From assembly GCA_002376845.1 (NCBI GenBank), contig DFOS01000003.1:1-58639 (forward strand): a DNA stretch of 58,639 nt. The letters run 5' to 3'. Within the stretch, counting starts at the first letter, position 1, and every line of letters starts with the position of its first letter. Shown in pieces: positions 25,682 through 33,654 of this stretch. The translations under genes were made by a program, and so were the position numbers. The DNA comes from Bdellovibrionaceae bacterium UBA3535. Lineage in GTDB: Bacteria > Bdellovibrionota > Bdellovibrionia > Bdellovibrionales > UBA840. Under the pieces are notes generated by a model. That model saw only the letters and a program-made list of their open reading frames with translations. It made no database searches and was not told the DNA's origin.

Positions 25682-26658
25682 AACTACGTTTGGTCACCTG
25701 GAATTTATGGAATAGTTTTCGGCAAATTCGCTCTCCCATTGAAATTGAATTCCTAGAGCCCTGGCAGAGAATTTATCAACGCTACAAAATGCAAGAAAGC
25801 TGGCTGCAATCCAAAGATGTGGACGTTTTCTTATTGCAAGAAGTGAATCCATTTTTTCAAAGGCGTAAAAGATGGGAAAAAGATTTTGTGTCGATGAACT
25901 CTCAAATTGATCAAGGGGGGTTGCGCCTCTTTGGTTATGGCATTCCGGCTAACTTCCAAAATGCGCTGGTCAATTTGTCCCAGCATCCATTAAAAAAAAT
26001 CTCTTCTCCTCGCCTAAGCCGTGAATGGGCCTGCAATACGGCGGCTTTTTCTTTGCAGTGGCAAGAGGCCCGTTATGCGCTTATTAGCGAGCTAGATCTT
26101 TATGACGAGCGGCTACTTTTGGTAAATACGCATTTGCATCACGGTATAGAGTGGACCAATCACTTAGAAAAGGTGATGCAAAAATTAAAAAGCCAAATAG
26201 ACAAACAGGTTTATGACGATTTTATTTATGAGATCTCACTTTCTGCAAAAAAAAGGAAGGAGCAGTTGCAAAAACTGATGCATATTGTAGGTAAGTTGCA
26301 GAAGCATTATCATAAAATTGTGATCGCTGGGGATTTTAACCTAAGCGAGGACGCAGCGGATTTTGAAATCATCAGGAGCCGAGGCTTTCGGCATTATCAT
26401 TTAAACCCAGAGTATTCTTGGTCGCGTGAAGAAAATTATGAAAACATTGTCTATACCAATCAGATCTTGTCCCAATCCACTCCGAAAGCTCTACATGAAG
26501 TGCTGGTAGAAAATACTTTAAGATCCAAAAATTTGGATCATTTTTTTGTTAGTGAGTCCCTAGAGGTACGTAGCCTTGAGGCCTATGGCAATGAAAAGGG
26601 CTCGCAAAACTTTCTCCCAAGTGATCATTTGGGTGTAAAAATTGAGTTAGAATTATGA
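25678..26658 (+). CDS. Endonuclease/exonuclease/phosphatase-family protein
   Basis: A 326-residue EEP-fold enzyme. All metal and catalytic motifs are visible: TWNLWNSF (N), LLQEVN (E), VNTHLHH (H), AGDFNL (D, N) and the C-terminal PSDHLG (D, H). Targets in this family range from DNA to inositol phosphates and sphingolipids, and cannot be told here. No signal peptide, so it is probably cytosolic. It overlaps its neighbours on both sides by ATGA. Confidence 0.87.
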   Translation: MKLRLVTWNLWNSFRQIRSPIEIEFLEPWQRIYQRYKMQESWLQSKDVDVFLLQEVNPFFQRRKRWEKDFVSMNSQIDQGGLRLFGYGIPANFQNALVNLSQHPLKKISSPRLSREWACNTAAFSLQWQEARYALISELDLYDERLLLVNTHLHHGIEWTNHLEKVMQKLKSQIDKQVYDDFIYEISLSAKKRKEQLQKLMHIVGKLQKHYHKIVIAGDFNLSEDAADFEIIRSRGFRHYHLNPEYSWSREENYENIVYTNQILSQSTPKALHEVLVENTLRSKNLDHFFVSESLEVRSLEAYGNEKGSQNFLPSDHLGVKIELEL

Positions 26659-27401
26659 TGGAAGCGGCTTTATTAGGACTTGCCGTAGGTTTGATCTCCG
26701 TTTTTACCGGCTTGGGAGGTGGTGTTGTCATGGTGCCTTTGCTGCCAAGCTTGCTGGCGATGAGTCAAGTGGAAGCAGTTGCAACTAGTTTGTTTGTAGT
26801 CCTTCTTAACTCCACACAGTTGGTACTAATTTCGCGAAAAAACAAAATGGTGGATACCAAAAAGGGGCTGCGGCTCTCCCTTGCCGGAGTTTTTGCCTCC
26901 CTGCTAGCTTCTTTTGTTTTGTATTTATTTACGGAGTGGACATTGCGGCTACTTTTATCCCTAGCGCTTTTTTTCGCCATCTTCTTGCTACTCTTTCCAA
27001 TCAAGCGAATACAAAATCCTCCCAATGGTGTATCCTATTTGATCGGTGCTCTGGGGGGCGGCTTCTCTGGTCTAACAGGCCTTGGCGGCGGCGCAATTGT
27101 GGGGCCTTTGGCCTACGGCTTTAAAATCATCGACATGAAGAATATGGCGCCAACCATAAGTTTTGTGACCATGGTATTTGCCATGAGTGCAACTGCCACG
27201 CATTTGATCAATGGAATTTTAGCAGGTAATTTTTGGGGGCCAATTTGTTGGCAGGAAGGGCTTGCCATTTTTATTCCTGCTTTAATTGTATCCAGATCTT
27301 TATTTTCTCTGCAAAAAAAGGTGCCCGATCGTCTTCGTAAGGCTATGCTCATCGCCATCTGTAGTGCATTATGGATCAAATCTCTAATGGCAATTTTGTA
27401 G
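26655..27401 (+). CDS. TauE/SafE-family membrane permease
   Basis: A 248-residue protein with about eight membrane helices and the two family motifs, GLISVFTGLGGGVVMVPLL near the N-terminus and GGGFSGLTGLGGGAIVGPL in the middle. Family members export sulfite, sulfoacetate or other anions. The ATG overlaps the upstream stop by 4 bases; a second Met follows directly. Confidence 0.9.
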   Translation: MMEAALLGLAVGLISVFTGLGGGVVMVPLLPSLLAMSQVEAVATSLFVVLLNSTQLVLISRKNKMVDTKKGLRLSLAGVFASLLASFVLYLFTEWTLRLLLSLALFFAIFLLLFPIKRIQNPPNGVSYLIGALGGGFSGLTGLGGGAIVGPLAYGFKIIDMKNMAPTISFVTMVFAMSATATHLINGILAGNFWGPICWQEGLAIFIPALIVSRSLFSLQKKVPDRLRKAMLIAICSALWIKSLMAIL

Positions 27402-27407
27402 GAGCAT

Positions 27408-29381
27408 ATGCAAAGCATTGATTGGCTGGCTGGTCTGAACCCAGAGCAAAAACAAGCGGTATTACATAACGAAGGTCCGCAGCTGATCCTTGCAGGAGCG
27501 GGTTCAGGAAAAACCACCGTGTTGATTGCGCGTGCGGGGCGCTTAATATCTGAAGGACGTTGTTCTCCAGAGAATATGTTGATCCTTACCTTTACCAACA
27601 AAGCCGCTCGAGAAATCAAGGAGAGGGTTTCGCAAAAAATCGGTAAGCAAGGGGCTAAAATACAGGCGGGAACTTTTCATTCCTTTGGCTTAAATTTCTT
27701 AAAAGAATTCGGCCATGAGGAGGGACTACCCAAACGCTTTGGCATTGTTTCACAAAACGAGGCAGCTGGAATTATCAAAGAAATATTGCGCAACCTGCAC
27801 GTTTATGGAAAAGACAATTTTGATATTGGAAAACTGCAAAGTATCATCTCCGCTTGGAAGGAAAAGGGGATTAGGCGGGCCCGTAATGACGATCCCTATG
27901 AGGAGCTATGTGAGCTTTTGTTGCCGCGCTACGAAGAAAAGCTCAAAGAGCTTGCGGCAGTGGACTTTGATGACTTGATACAAAAGCCGACAAAAATTTT
28001 AAAGGCCTCAGATGAAATCCGTGAAAAGCTGCAACAGCGTTTGCGCTTTCTAATGATTGATGAATTTCAGGATACCAACCCTGCGCAAATGCAACTGGTT
28101 CGGCAATTGGTGCCAAAGGATAAGCCCAACCTTTGTGTGGTAGGTGATGATGACCAGTCCATTTATGGTTGGCGCGGTGCTGAGATCAAAAATATTTTGG
28201 ATTTTCCAAAAACCTTTCATGCTTGCAACACGGTGAAACTCATACGCAACTACCGCTGCAATGAGGCGATTCTGGATATGGCCAATCATGTAATTCGTAA
28301 AAACACGAGCCGCCATGAAAAAGACTTGATTGCCGAGCGTGCGGCTCCTGCGAAAAAGCCAGAGCTTTTTATTTATGAAAATGAAGAGGAAGAGGCAGAA
28401 AAAACTTTGATGGAAATAAGGCGTTTGCTCAAGCAGGTAAAGCCTAGCGAGATCGCACTATTGTATCGATCCAATTCGCAAGGCGCTTTTTTAGAATCCT
28501 ATCTTCGACGCGAGCGCATTCCTTACCGGATCAGCGGCAATACAGGTTTTTTTGATCGCAAAGAGGTGCGCGACATTTTGTCTTATTTGCATTGTGCTTT
28601 GCAGCCCAGTGATTTGCACTTTCGCCGCATCTTAAACACGCCAGCTAGAGGCATCGGTTTAAGCAGCGTGGAAGTGATGCAGGGGCAAAAAACATCCTTT
28701 GTGAAAGCGGCGAGAAATTGGCGAAATATTGGATTGCCAGAAAGAGCCGGGGCAAGCATCGATCAATTGTTTGCTGCCTTAGAGAATTTTCGCCAGAAAT
28801 TGCAACATAATACTTCTTCGCGTGCAGTGATCGAAAGTTTTCTAGAGGAGATTTCCTATAAAGACCATGTCCGCAAAGGCTGCAAGGATGCGGATAGCTT
28901 TGGCAAACAATGGATGATCGTAGAGGTGCTCTTAAACGTTTTAGATGCCTTTCAAAAACAAAAGCCAGGCCTAAAGGGTTTAGAAGATTTTTTAGATACG
29001 ATGGATCTTCGCGATGTAGAAACCAAAGAAGAAAAAGAGGAGTTGCAGCTCTTAACCTTTCATGCCTGTAAAGGACTAGAGTTCCCGTATGTCTTTGTCC
29101 TGGGTTTAGAAGAGGATCTTTTGCCCCATGCACGTTTGGGCAATGATGTGGCAGAGGAGCGCCGCTTGTTCTACGTTGCCATCACTCGGGCAAAAGAATC
29201 GCTGATTCTATCGCACAATCGCTATCGTTTGCGGGCAGGAAGACGTAGGCCCGTTAGTCCTTCGCGCTTTCTACTAGAAATCCCGCCCTCGAAATATATC
29301 AAGTACGAAAAGGGCAATCGTCCGCTCGGAGAGGAGGAGCGCAGCTCCCTGGTGGCGGATTTTTTAAAGTCTTTAGACTAG
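27408..29381 (+). CDS. UvrD/Rep/PcrA-type DNA helicase
   Basis: A 657-residue superfamily-1A helicase, ATP-driven 3'-5' unwinding in repair or replication restart. Motif I is AGAGSGKT (residues ~28-35), motif Ia LTFTNKAAREIK, motif II DEFQDTN, motif III GDDDQSIYGWRGA, motif IV LIRNYRC, motif V LLTFHACKGLEF and motif VI VAITRAKESL. The length is closest to Rep; the C-terminal tail of PcrA/UvrD is missing. TAGGAG lies 4 bases before the ATG. Confidence 0.93.
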   Translation: MQSIDWLAGLNPEQKQAVLHNEGPQLILAGAGSGKTTVLIARAGRLISEGRCSPENMLILTFTNKAAREIKERVSQKIGKQGAKIQAGTFHSFGLNFLKEFGHEEGLPKRFGIVSQNEAAGIIKEILRNLHVYGKDNFDIGKLQSIISAWKEKGIRRARNDDPYEELCELLLPRYEEKLKELAAVDFDDLIQKPTKILKASDEIREKLQQRLRFLMIDEFQDTNPAQMQLVRQLVPKDKPNLCVVGDDDQSIYGWRGAEIKNILDFPKTFHACNTVKLIRNYRCNEAILDMANHVIRKNTSRHEKDLIAERAAPAKKPELFIYENEEEEAEKTLMEIRRLLKQVKPSEIALLYRSNSQGAFLESYLRRERIPYRISGNTGFFDRKEVRDILSYLHCALQPSDLHFRRILNTPARGIGLSSVEVMQGQKTSFVKAARNWRNIGLPERAGASIDQLFAALENFRQKLQHNTSSRAVIESFLEEISYKDHVRKGCKDADSFGKQWMIVEVLLNVLDAFQKQKPGLKGLEDFLDTMDLRDVETKEEKEELQLLTFHACKGLEFPYVFVLGLEEDLLPHARLGNDVAEERRLFYVAITRAKESLILSHNRYRLRAGRRRPVSPSRFLLEIPPSKYIKYEKGNRPLGEEERSSLVADFLKSLD

Positions 29382-29410
29382 TTGACAATGTATATACATG
29401 TATATACAAT
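29382..29410 (+). promoter_or_regulatory. Strong promoter with two tandem palindromic operators
   Basis: A perfect TTGACA (29382-29387) and TACAAT (29405-29410) are 17 bases apart. The spacer and -10 are covered by two adjacent copies of TGTATATACA (29389-29398 and 29399-29408), each its own reverse complement. The predicted start of transcription is about 29417, the A of the ATG, so the mRNA may be leaderless. This arrangement suits autorepression by the ribbon-helix-helix protein encoded downstream. Confidence 0.8.
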
Positions 29411-29416
29411 AGGGCT

Positions 29417-29884
29417 ATGTTTTTAAAAGAAGTGATTCAGGCATTAAAGCAATATGAGGTGCCGTATTGCCTCATCGGCGGCTATGCTTTGGCCATGCAC
29501 GGCATTGTGCGTGCTACCATGGATGTAGATTTGGCAATTAAGTTAAATGCCAAAGATTTATTGGCTACGCAAGAGGCGCTGGCCTCGATCGGTTTAGACT
29601 CACGTTTGCCTCTGCAGGCGTGGGAAGTCGCAAGATTTCGCAAAGAATACATTGAAAAACGAAATCTGATCGCATGGTCTTTCGTCGATTTTCAACAGCC
29701 CAGTCGCCTGGTGGATATCTTGCTCACAAAATCTTTAAGTCATATAAAAACGAAAGAGATTCGTTTTGCTGGGGAGAAAATCAAGGTGGCAAGTTTAGAG
29801 GAGCTCTTAAAGATGAAAAAGCAATCCGCTCGTCCGCAAGATCTGGTAGACATTGAAAGAATCCAAGAGGTGCTGAATGAATAA
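29417..29884 (+). CDS. Nucleotidyltransferase-fold protein, putative toxin
   Basis: A 155-residue protein with a minimal nucleotidyltransferase fold: GGYALAMHG (residues ~21-29), RATMDVDLAI with the paired metal Asp residues, a later VDILLTK strand, and LEELLKMKK near the end, as in DUF6036/AbiEii-like proteins. Many such proteins are toxins that add nucleotides to tRNA. It overlaps an RHH antitoxin-like gene by 8 bases, which supports a type II toxin-antitoxin pair in toxin-first order. AGGG before the ATG may be too near the predicted RNA 5' end to serve as a binding site. Confidence 0.78.
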   Translation: MFLKEVIQALKQYEVPYCLIGGYALAMHGIVRATMDVDLAIKLNAKDLLATQEALASIGLDSRLPLQAWEVARFRKEYIEKRNLIAWSFVDFQQPSRLVDILLTKSLSHIKTKEIRFAGEKIKVASLEELLKMKKQSARPQDLVDIERIQEVLNE

Positions 29885-30092
29885 TAAGGTGAAGCCAGAA
29901 GAAGCCATAGATTTTTTAGAATCGTTTCGACTCTTGCAAGAGGATATCGATAAACCAGCCAAGGCTATAAGTATTCGCGTCCCAGAAAATATTATTGATC
30001 TATTCAAAACCTTAGCCAAAACAAAAAATAGCAAATACCAAAGCCTTATGGTAGAAGCTATGCGAGACTATATAAAGAGGCAGAAACAATGA
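29877..30092 (+). CDS. CopG-like ribbon-helix-helix protein, putative antitoxin and autorepressor
   Basis: A 71-residue protein. The N-terminal part is an acidic helix (EAIDFLESFRLLQED) that could block the partner; the C-terminal part is an RHH domain, AISIRVPENIIDLFKTLAKTKNSKYQSL. It probably binds the TGTATATACA boxes upstream of the operon. It overlaps the nucleotidyltransferase gene by 8 bases and the BolA-like gene by ATGA. Confidence 0.78.
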   Translation: MNNKVKPEEAIDFLESFRLLQEDIDKPAKAISIRVPENIIDLFKTLAKTKNSKYQSLMVEAMRDYIKRQKQ

Positions 30093-30406
30093 GCCAAGTG
30101 CAAAACGCAATCACAGAAATTTTTAAGCAAAGCTTGCAGCCCGATTACCTAGAGGTGCTTAACGAGAGCGATCAACATTCCGGGCCGCCGGGCCGTGAAA
30201 CGCATTTTCATGTGACGATTGTGACGGAGTCCTTTTCTGAAATGGGACGCATCGCCCGTCACCAAAGAGTCTATGGATTATTAAAAGATTATATGCAAAA
30301 TCCCATTCATGCTCTAAGCCTACATCTTTTTACTCCTGAGGAGTGGCAGGCGCGCGGGCAGGCCAGCAACGCCAGCCCCGAATGTGCTGGTGCCAATAAA
30401 TCTTAG
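30089..30406 (+). CDS. BolA-family protein
   Basis: A 105-residue BolA/IbaG-like protein: LEVLNESDQHSGPPGRETHFHVTIVTESF with the conserved His, then RIARHQRVYGLL and IHALSLHLFTPEEW. BolA proteins work with monothiol glutaredoxins in Fe-S and iron handling. It is translationally coupled to the antitoxin-like gene by ATGA, an odd pairing. A short non-conserved tail follows the domain. Confidence 0.92.
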   Translation: MSQVQNAITEIFKQSLQPDYLEVLNESDQHSGPPGRETHFHVTIVTESFSEMGRIARHQRVYGLLKDYMQNPIHALSLHLFTPEEWQARGQASNASPECAGANKS

Positions 30407-30447
30407 AAATCCTTGCTGCCGCCCAAAAAGACGGCTAGGCTGATTTT

Positions 30448-31059
30448 GTGTTGAAAATTGCACTACTTTTCTTTCTAGCTAGTCCGCTCTTGGCGGCGCC
30501 AAGATTCGAGGCCTTGCGGCACGATCCTATGGTTCCTGAGCACTGCCGCCAAGTGCAAGTGGCGCATTTCCAAGACCCCTACGAGCATTTGTACTACGGC
30601 ATTGATGGCGCCAAAAACAAGGGCTTTACCCATGAAATTGACTTGCAACGCAAAGAAGCGCGCCTTTTTTGGTTGGCGCTCTATTATCAAGATGCAAAAG
30701 CGATCCAAGCCATTCGCCAAGAGCGAGACTTATTAGAAATTTATTCCCTGATGCGTGCTGTGGGAGATTATCGCGGCATCGACTTTTCCAAAGAAGGCGA
30801 TGTGCTAGAGGTAATGGTTTTAGTGGATATCATCCGTCACTATCCTGCGAAAGATTACTATACAACTGGCGGCATTGAGTATGGCGATGATCAAAAAAAA
30901 CCCGTAATGGGAGAAATTGATATTTTGATTGCCCATAAGAAGACTTGCCGGGTAGTTGCCATTGGTGAGGCCAAATTAGGGTTGAACGCCTTGCCGAAGG
31001 CAAAGCGCCAAGTTCGCCGCGTCGATCATTTCATCGATCGCTACCAAATAAGCGATTAA
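30448..31059 (+). CDS. Exported PD-(D/E)XK-nuclease-like protein
   Basis: About 203 residues with a signal peptide (LKIALLFFLASPLLA). Near residues 157-175 the sequence GEIDILIAHKKTCRVVAIGEAKLG has the spacing of the PD-(D/E)XK nuclease core: Asp of EID, a hairpin, then E-x-K. A conserved-looking Glu/His region lies before it (VLVDIIRHYP). Start is GTG 30448 or TTG 30451; no ATG is available. An exported nuclease would fit degradation of external or prey DNA, but activity is inference. Confidence 0.65.
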   Translation: MLKIALLFFLASPLLAAPRFEALRHDPMVPEHCRQVQVAHFQDPYEHLYYGIDGAKNKGFTHEIDLQRKEARLFWLALYYQDAKAIQAIRQERDLLEIYSLMRAVGDYRGIDFSKEGDVLEVMVLVDIIRHYPAKDYYTTGGIEYGDDQKKPVMGEIDILIAHKKTCRVVAIGEAKLGLNALPKAKRQVRRVDHFIDRYQISD

Positions 31060-31253
31060 GAAAAAGAGTCGAGCTTGTCTTTGAGTTCTTTTAAAAGTTT
31101 TTTTGCTTCGCCCTCAAGGCGCTCTTCCATCGAGCCGTAGGGGGATTGTTGTTTGCGCTCTTCTTCTAGATCGTCCCACTCCTGCCAAGCCTTGGTCAGC
31201 GTATTGAGTGAGTCTTTCAGCGCTTCTGTTAGATTTTCTTTTTGTTTTGCCAC
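31056..31253 (-). CDS. Small charged helical protein
   Basis: A 65-residue, highly charged, probably helical protein (TKAWQEWDDLEEERKQQ, then KKLLKELKDKL). It starts with GTG 31253 without a good binding site and converges with the exported nuclease-like gene by 4 bases. Codon pattern is compatible with a real gene. Unknown function. Confidence 0.5.
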   Translation of the reverse strand: MAKQKENLTEALKDSLNTLTKAWQEWDDLEEERKQQSPYGSMEERLEGEAKKLLKELKDKLDSFS

Positions 31254-31281
31254 CTAAAAAGGGTCGCGTACTTAAGTAATG

Positions 31282-31312
31282 TTGACAAGAAAAAAAACAG
31301 TGGTTGTATAGT
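31282..31312 (+). promoter_or_regulatory. Promoter of ettA
   Basis: A perfect TTGACA (31282-31287) is followed by TATAGT (31307-31312) after a rather long 19-base spacer. The ettA ATG lies 46 bases downstream. Confidence 0.55.
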
Positions 31313-31358
31313 CCTACATCATTTGTTTATGATTCTGCATACAAAATAAGGAGCCTTC

Positions 31359-33032
31359 ATGTCAGAAGAAATTATCTATACCATGCAGGGAGTAGGAAAA
31401 GTCATTCCGCCCAACAAGTATATTTTGAAAGATATTTACCTATCCTACTTTTACGGCGCAAAAATTGGAATTCTTGGTGCCAATGGTTCTGGTAAGTCCA
31501 CGCTTCTTAGAATTATGGCGGGTGTGGATCAAGATTATGTGGGAGAGGCCTTTCCTGCAAAGGATTTTCGTATTGGCTATCTTCCGCAAGAGCCCGAAAT
31601 TGACCCCGACAAAAGCGTGATGGACATTGTAAAAGAAGGTGTTGGGGAGCTGGTAGATAAAATTGCCGAATTCAACACGATCAGTGCGAAATTCGCCGAA
31701 GAGATGAGTCCCGAAGAAATGGAAGAGCTCTTAGAAAAGCAGGGCAAGATTCAAGAATTCATTGAATCGCGTGATGGCTGGGAGCTGGAGCATAAGTTGG
31801 AGCGGGCTATGGATGCACTTCGTTGTCCGCCCTCCGATCAACTTGGTAAGAACCTTTCGGGCGGCGAGCGGCGACGTGTGGCTCTTTGCCGTTTGCTTCT
31901 GAGCAATCCGGACATTCTCTTGCTAGATGAGCCTACCAACCACTTGGATGCGGAGTCTGTAGCCTGGCTAGAAAGGTATTTGGCCGAATTTCCAGGTACC
32001 GTCATTGCGGTTACCCACGATCGTTATTTTCTAGACAATGTTGCCGGTTGGATCTTGGAGCTGGATCGCGGTGAAGGCATTCCTTGGAAGGGCAATTACT
32101 CTTCTTGGCTCGAGCAAAAGGAAAAGCGTTTGGCCAATGAGGAAAAGGCGGAGAGTCGAAGACAAAAAGTCTTGCAAAAAGAATTGGAGTGGGTACGTCA
32201 GGGCGTTAAGGGCCGCGGCACCAAGGCAAAATCGCGCATCACTGCCTATGAAAACTTGCTGAAAGCGCCGAGCAAAGAAAAAATCAAAGAGCTGGAACTC
32301 TATATTCCGGCAGGGCCGCGTTTGGGCGACCGTGTGGTAGAGGCGAAAAATATTTCCAAGGCCTTTGATGATAAGCTCTTGTATGAAAACTTAAGCTTCG
32401 AAGTTCCCAAGGGTGGCATCCTTGGGATCATTGGTCCCAACGGTGCGGGAAAAACCACATTGTTTCGTATGATAGTGGGGCAAGAAAAACCCGATGCGGG
32501 AGAGTTTATGGTGGGGGATACGGTGAAGTACTCCTACGTCGATCAGGCGCATGAAACCTTAGATCCCAACAATAGCGTCTTCGATGAGATTGGTGAGGGC
32601 AATGATGTGATCGATGTGAATGGTACCGATGTACATGTTCGGGCCTATTTGTCGCGCTTTAACTTTAACGGCTCCGATCAGTCCAAAAAAGTGGGCAAGC
32701 TATCTGGCGGGGAGCGCAACCGTCTGCATCTGGCAAAAACCTTAAAATCTGGGGCCAATTTGTTACTACTCGATGAGCCAACCAATGATTTGGATGTTTC
32801 CAGCATTCGTGCTCTAGAGGAGGGCTTATTGAACTTTGCTGGCTCTGCGATGATCATCTCCCATGATCGTTGGTTTTTGGATCGCGTTTGTACGCACATT
32901 CTTTCTTTTGAAGGGGATTCCCATGTGGAATTCTACCCCGGAAACTACACGGAGTACGAAGAGGATCTAAAACGCCGCCTAGGCGTCGATGTGATCGAGC
33001 CCAAGCGTATCAAGTACAAAAGGCTACAGTAG
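31359..33032 (+). CDS. ettA: Energy-dependent translational throttle protein EttA (ABC-F)
   Basis: A soluble ABC-F protein of 557 residues that binds the ribosomal E site and gates early elongation according to ATP/ADP. Two ATPase domains are visible: Walker A GANGSGKS and GPNGAGKT, signatures LSGGERRRVAL and LSGGERNRLHL, Walker B LLLDEPTNHLD and LLLDEPTNDLD. The arm insertion of the EttA type and the linker KELEWVRQGVKGRGTKAKSR lie between. AAGGAG is 5 bases before the ATG. The 3' end overlaps the J-domain gene by 9 bases, convergently. Confidence 0.95.
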   Translation: MSEEIIYTMQGVGKVIPPNKYILKDIYLSYFYGAKIGILGANGSGKSTLLRIMAGVDQDYVGEAFPAKDFRIGYLPQEPEIDPDKSVMDIVKEGVGELVDKIAEFNTISAKFAEEMSPEEMEELLEKQGKIQEFIESRDGWELEHKLERAMDALRCPPSDQLGKNLSGGERRRVALCRLLLSNPDILLLDEPTNHLDAESVAWLERYLAEFPGTVIAVTHDRYFLDNVAGWILELDRGEGIPWKGNYSSWLEQKEKRLANEEKAESRRQKVLQKELEWVRQGVKGRGTKAKSRITAYENLLKAPSKEKIKELELYIPAGPRLGDRVVEAKNISKAFDDKLLYENLSFEVPKGGILGIIGPNGAGKTTLFRMIVGQEKPDAGEFMVGDTVKYSYVDQAHETLDPNNSVFDEIGEGNDVIDVNGTDVHVRAYLSRFNFNGSDQSKKVGKLSGGERNRLHLAKTLKSGANLLLLDEPTNDLDVSSIRALEEGLLNFAGSAMIISHDRWFLDRVCTHILSFEGDSHVEFYPGNYTEYEEDLKRRLGVDVIEPKRIKYKRLQ

Positions 33033-33428
33033 CTCCGAAATGCTCTTATAGGCGCGATAGAGGGCCTGAAAATCCTCTGCCGCGTAGGGCATGGAGTTAT
33101 GGTCGGGGTGACAGCGCTTGGCCAGTTTTTTAAACGCATCCTTGGCCCACCAGGGATAGATCTCTTGCAATCGATACTTTTTTGCCAGCTCTTCCATTCT
33201 TTGCCACGCCTTTTGCTGGCGCAAATCCCAATTGGCGAGATACTTTTCTTTTCTCTGACTTAAGGAGATGGAATTCTTAGGGTATGGTACATTTAGTGGT
33301 GAAATGCGAACTTCAATCGGTTTTTCCAATATATATAGAGGTATTTCTGCTTGGTAGTAGTGGGTGTTTTCCCCCTCTATAGAAGCGTTCAAGTAGTCGG
33401 CAAAGTCAGGTTTTCGTGTCCATTCCAT
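33024..33428 (-). CDS. Protein with a C-terminal J domain
   Basis: A 134-residue protein whose last ~70 residues form a J domain: AFKKLAKRCHPDHN has the HPD motif that stimulates Hsp70 ATPase, and FQALYRAYKSI is helix IV. The N-terminal half (about 65 residues) is not recognised and may pick a client. Having the J domain at the C-terminus is unusual for canonical DnaJ but known in small co-chaperones. It converges with ettA. Confidence 0.78.
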   Translation of the reverse strand: MEWTRKPDFADYLNASIEGENTHYYQAEIPLYILEKPIEVRISPLNVPYPKNSISLSQRKEKYLANWDLRQQKAWQRMEELAKKYRLQEIYPWWAKDAFKKLAKRCHPDHNSMPYAAEDFQALYRAYKSISELL

Positions 33429-33588
33429 ACTTGTTTATCGTCATTTTTCCTAGTGGATTAAGTCTAGAAATCGGCTTTTCTAGGAGGGAAAAGGCGCTTT
33501 TTAGTAGCAAAAACACGAATTTTCCGAGGGAAAAGTGAAGTTTCTCGAGGGGGAAATGCATTTTTTTTTGCTTTTTTCGCATTTTTTT

Positions 33589-33617
33589 TTGGACAAAGTA
33601 CGAAAGCTGATTATCAT
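33589..33617 (+). promoter_or_regulatory. Promoter of the SWIB-histone-tail gene
   Basis: TTGGAC (33589-33594) and TATCAT (33612-33617) are 17 bases apart; the start would be near 33624, about 31 bases before the ATG. A T-rich tract precedes it and may act as an UP element. Confidence 0.6.
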
Positions 33618-33654
33618 GAACCTAGGTAAACAAACCTTGCTATATGGAGGAACA

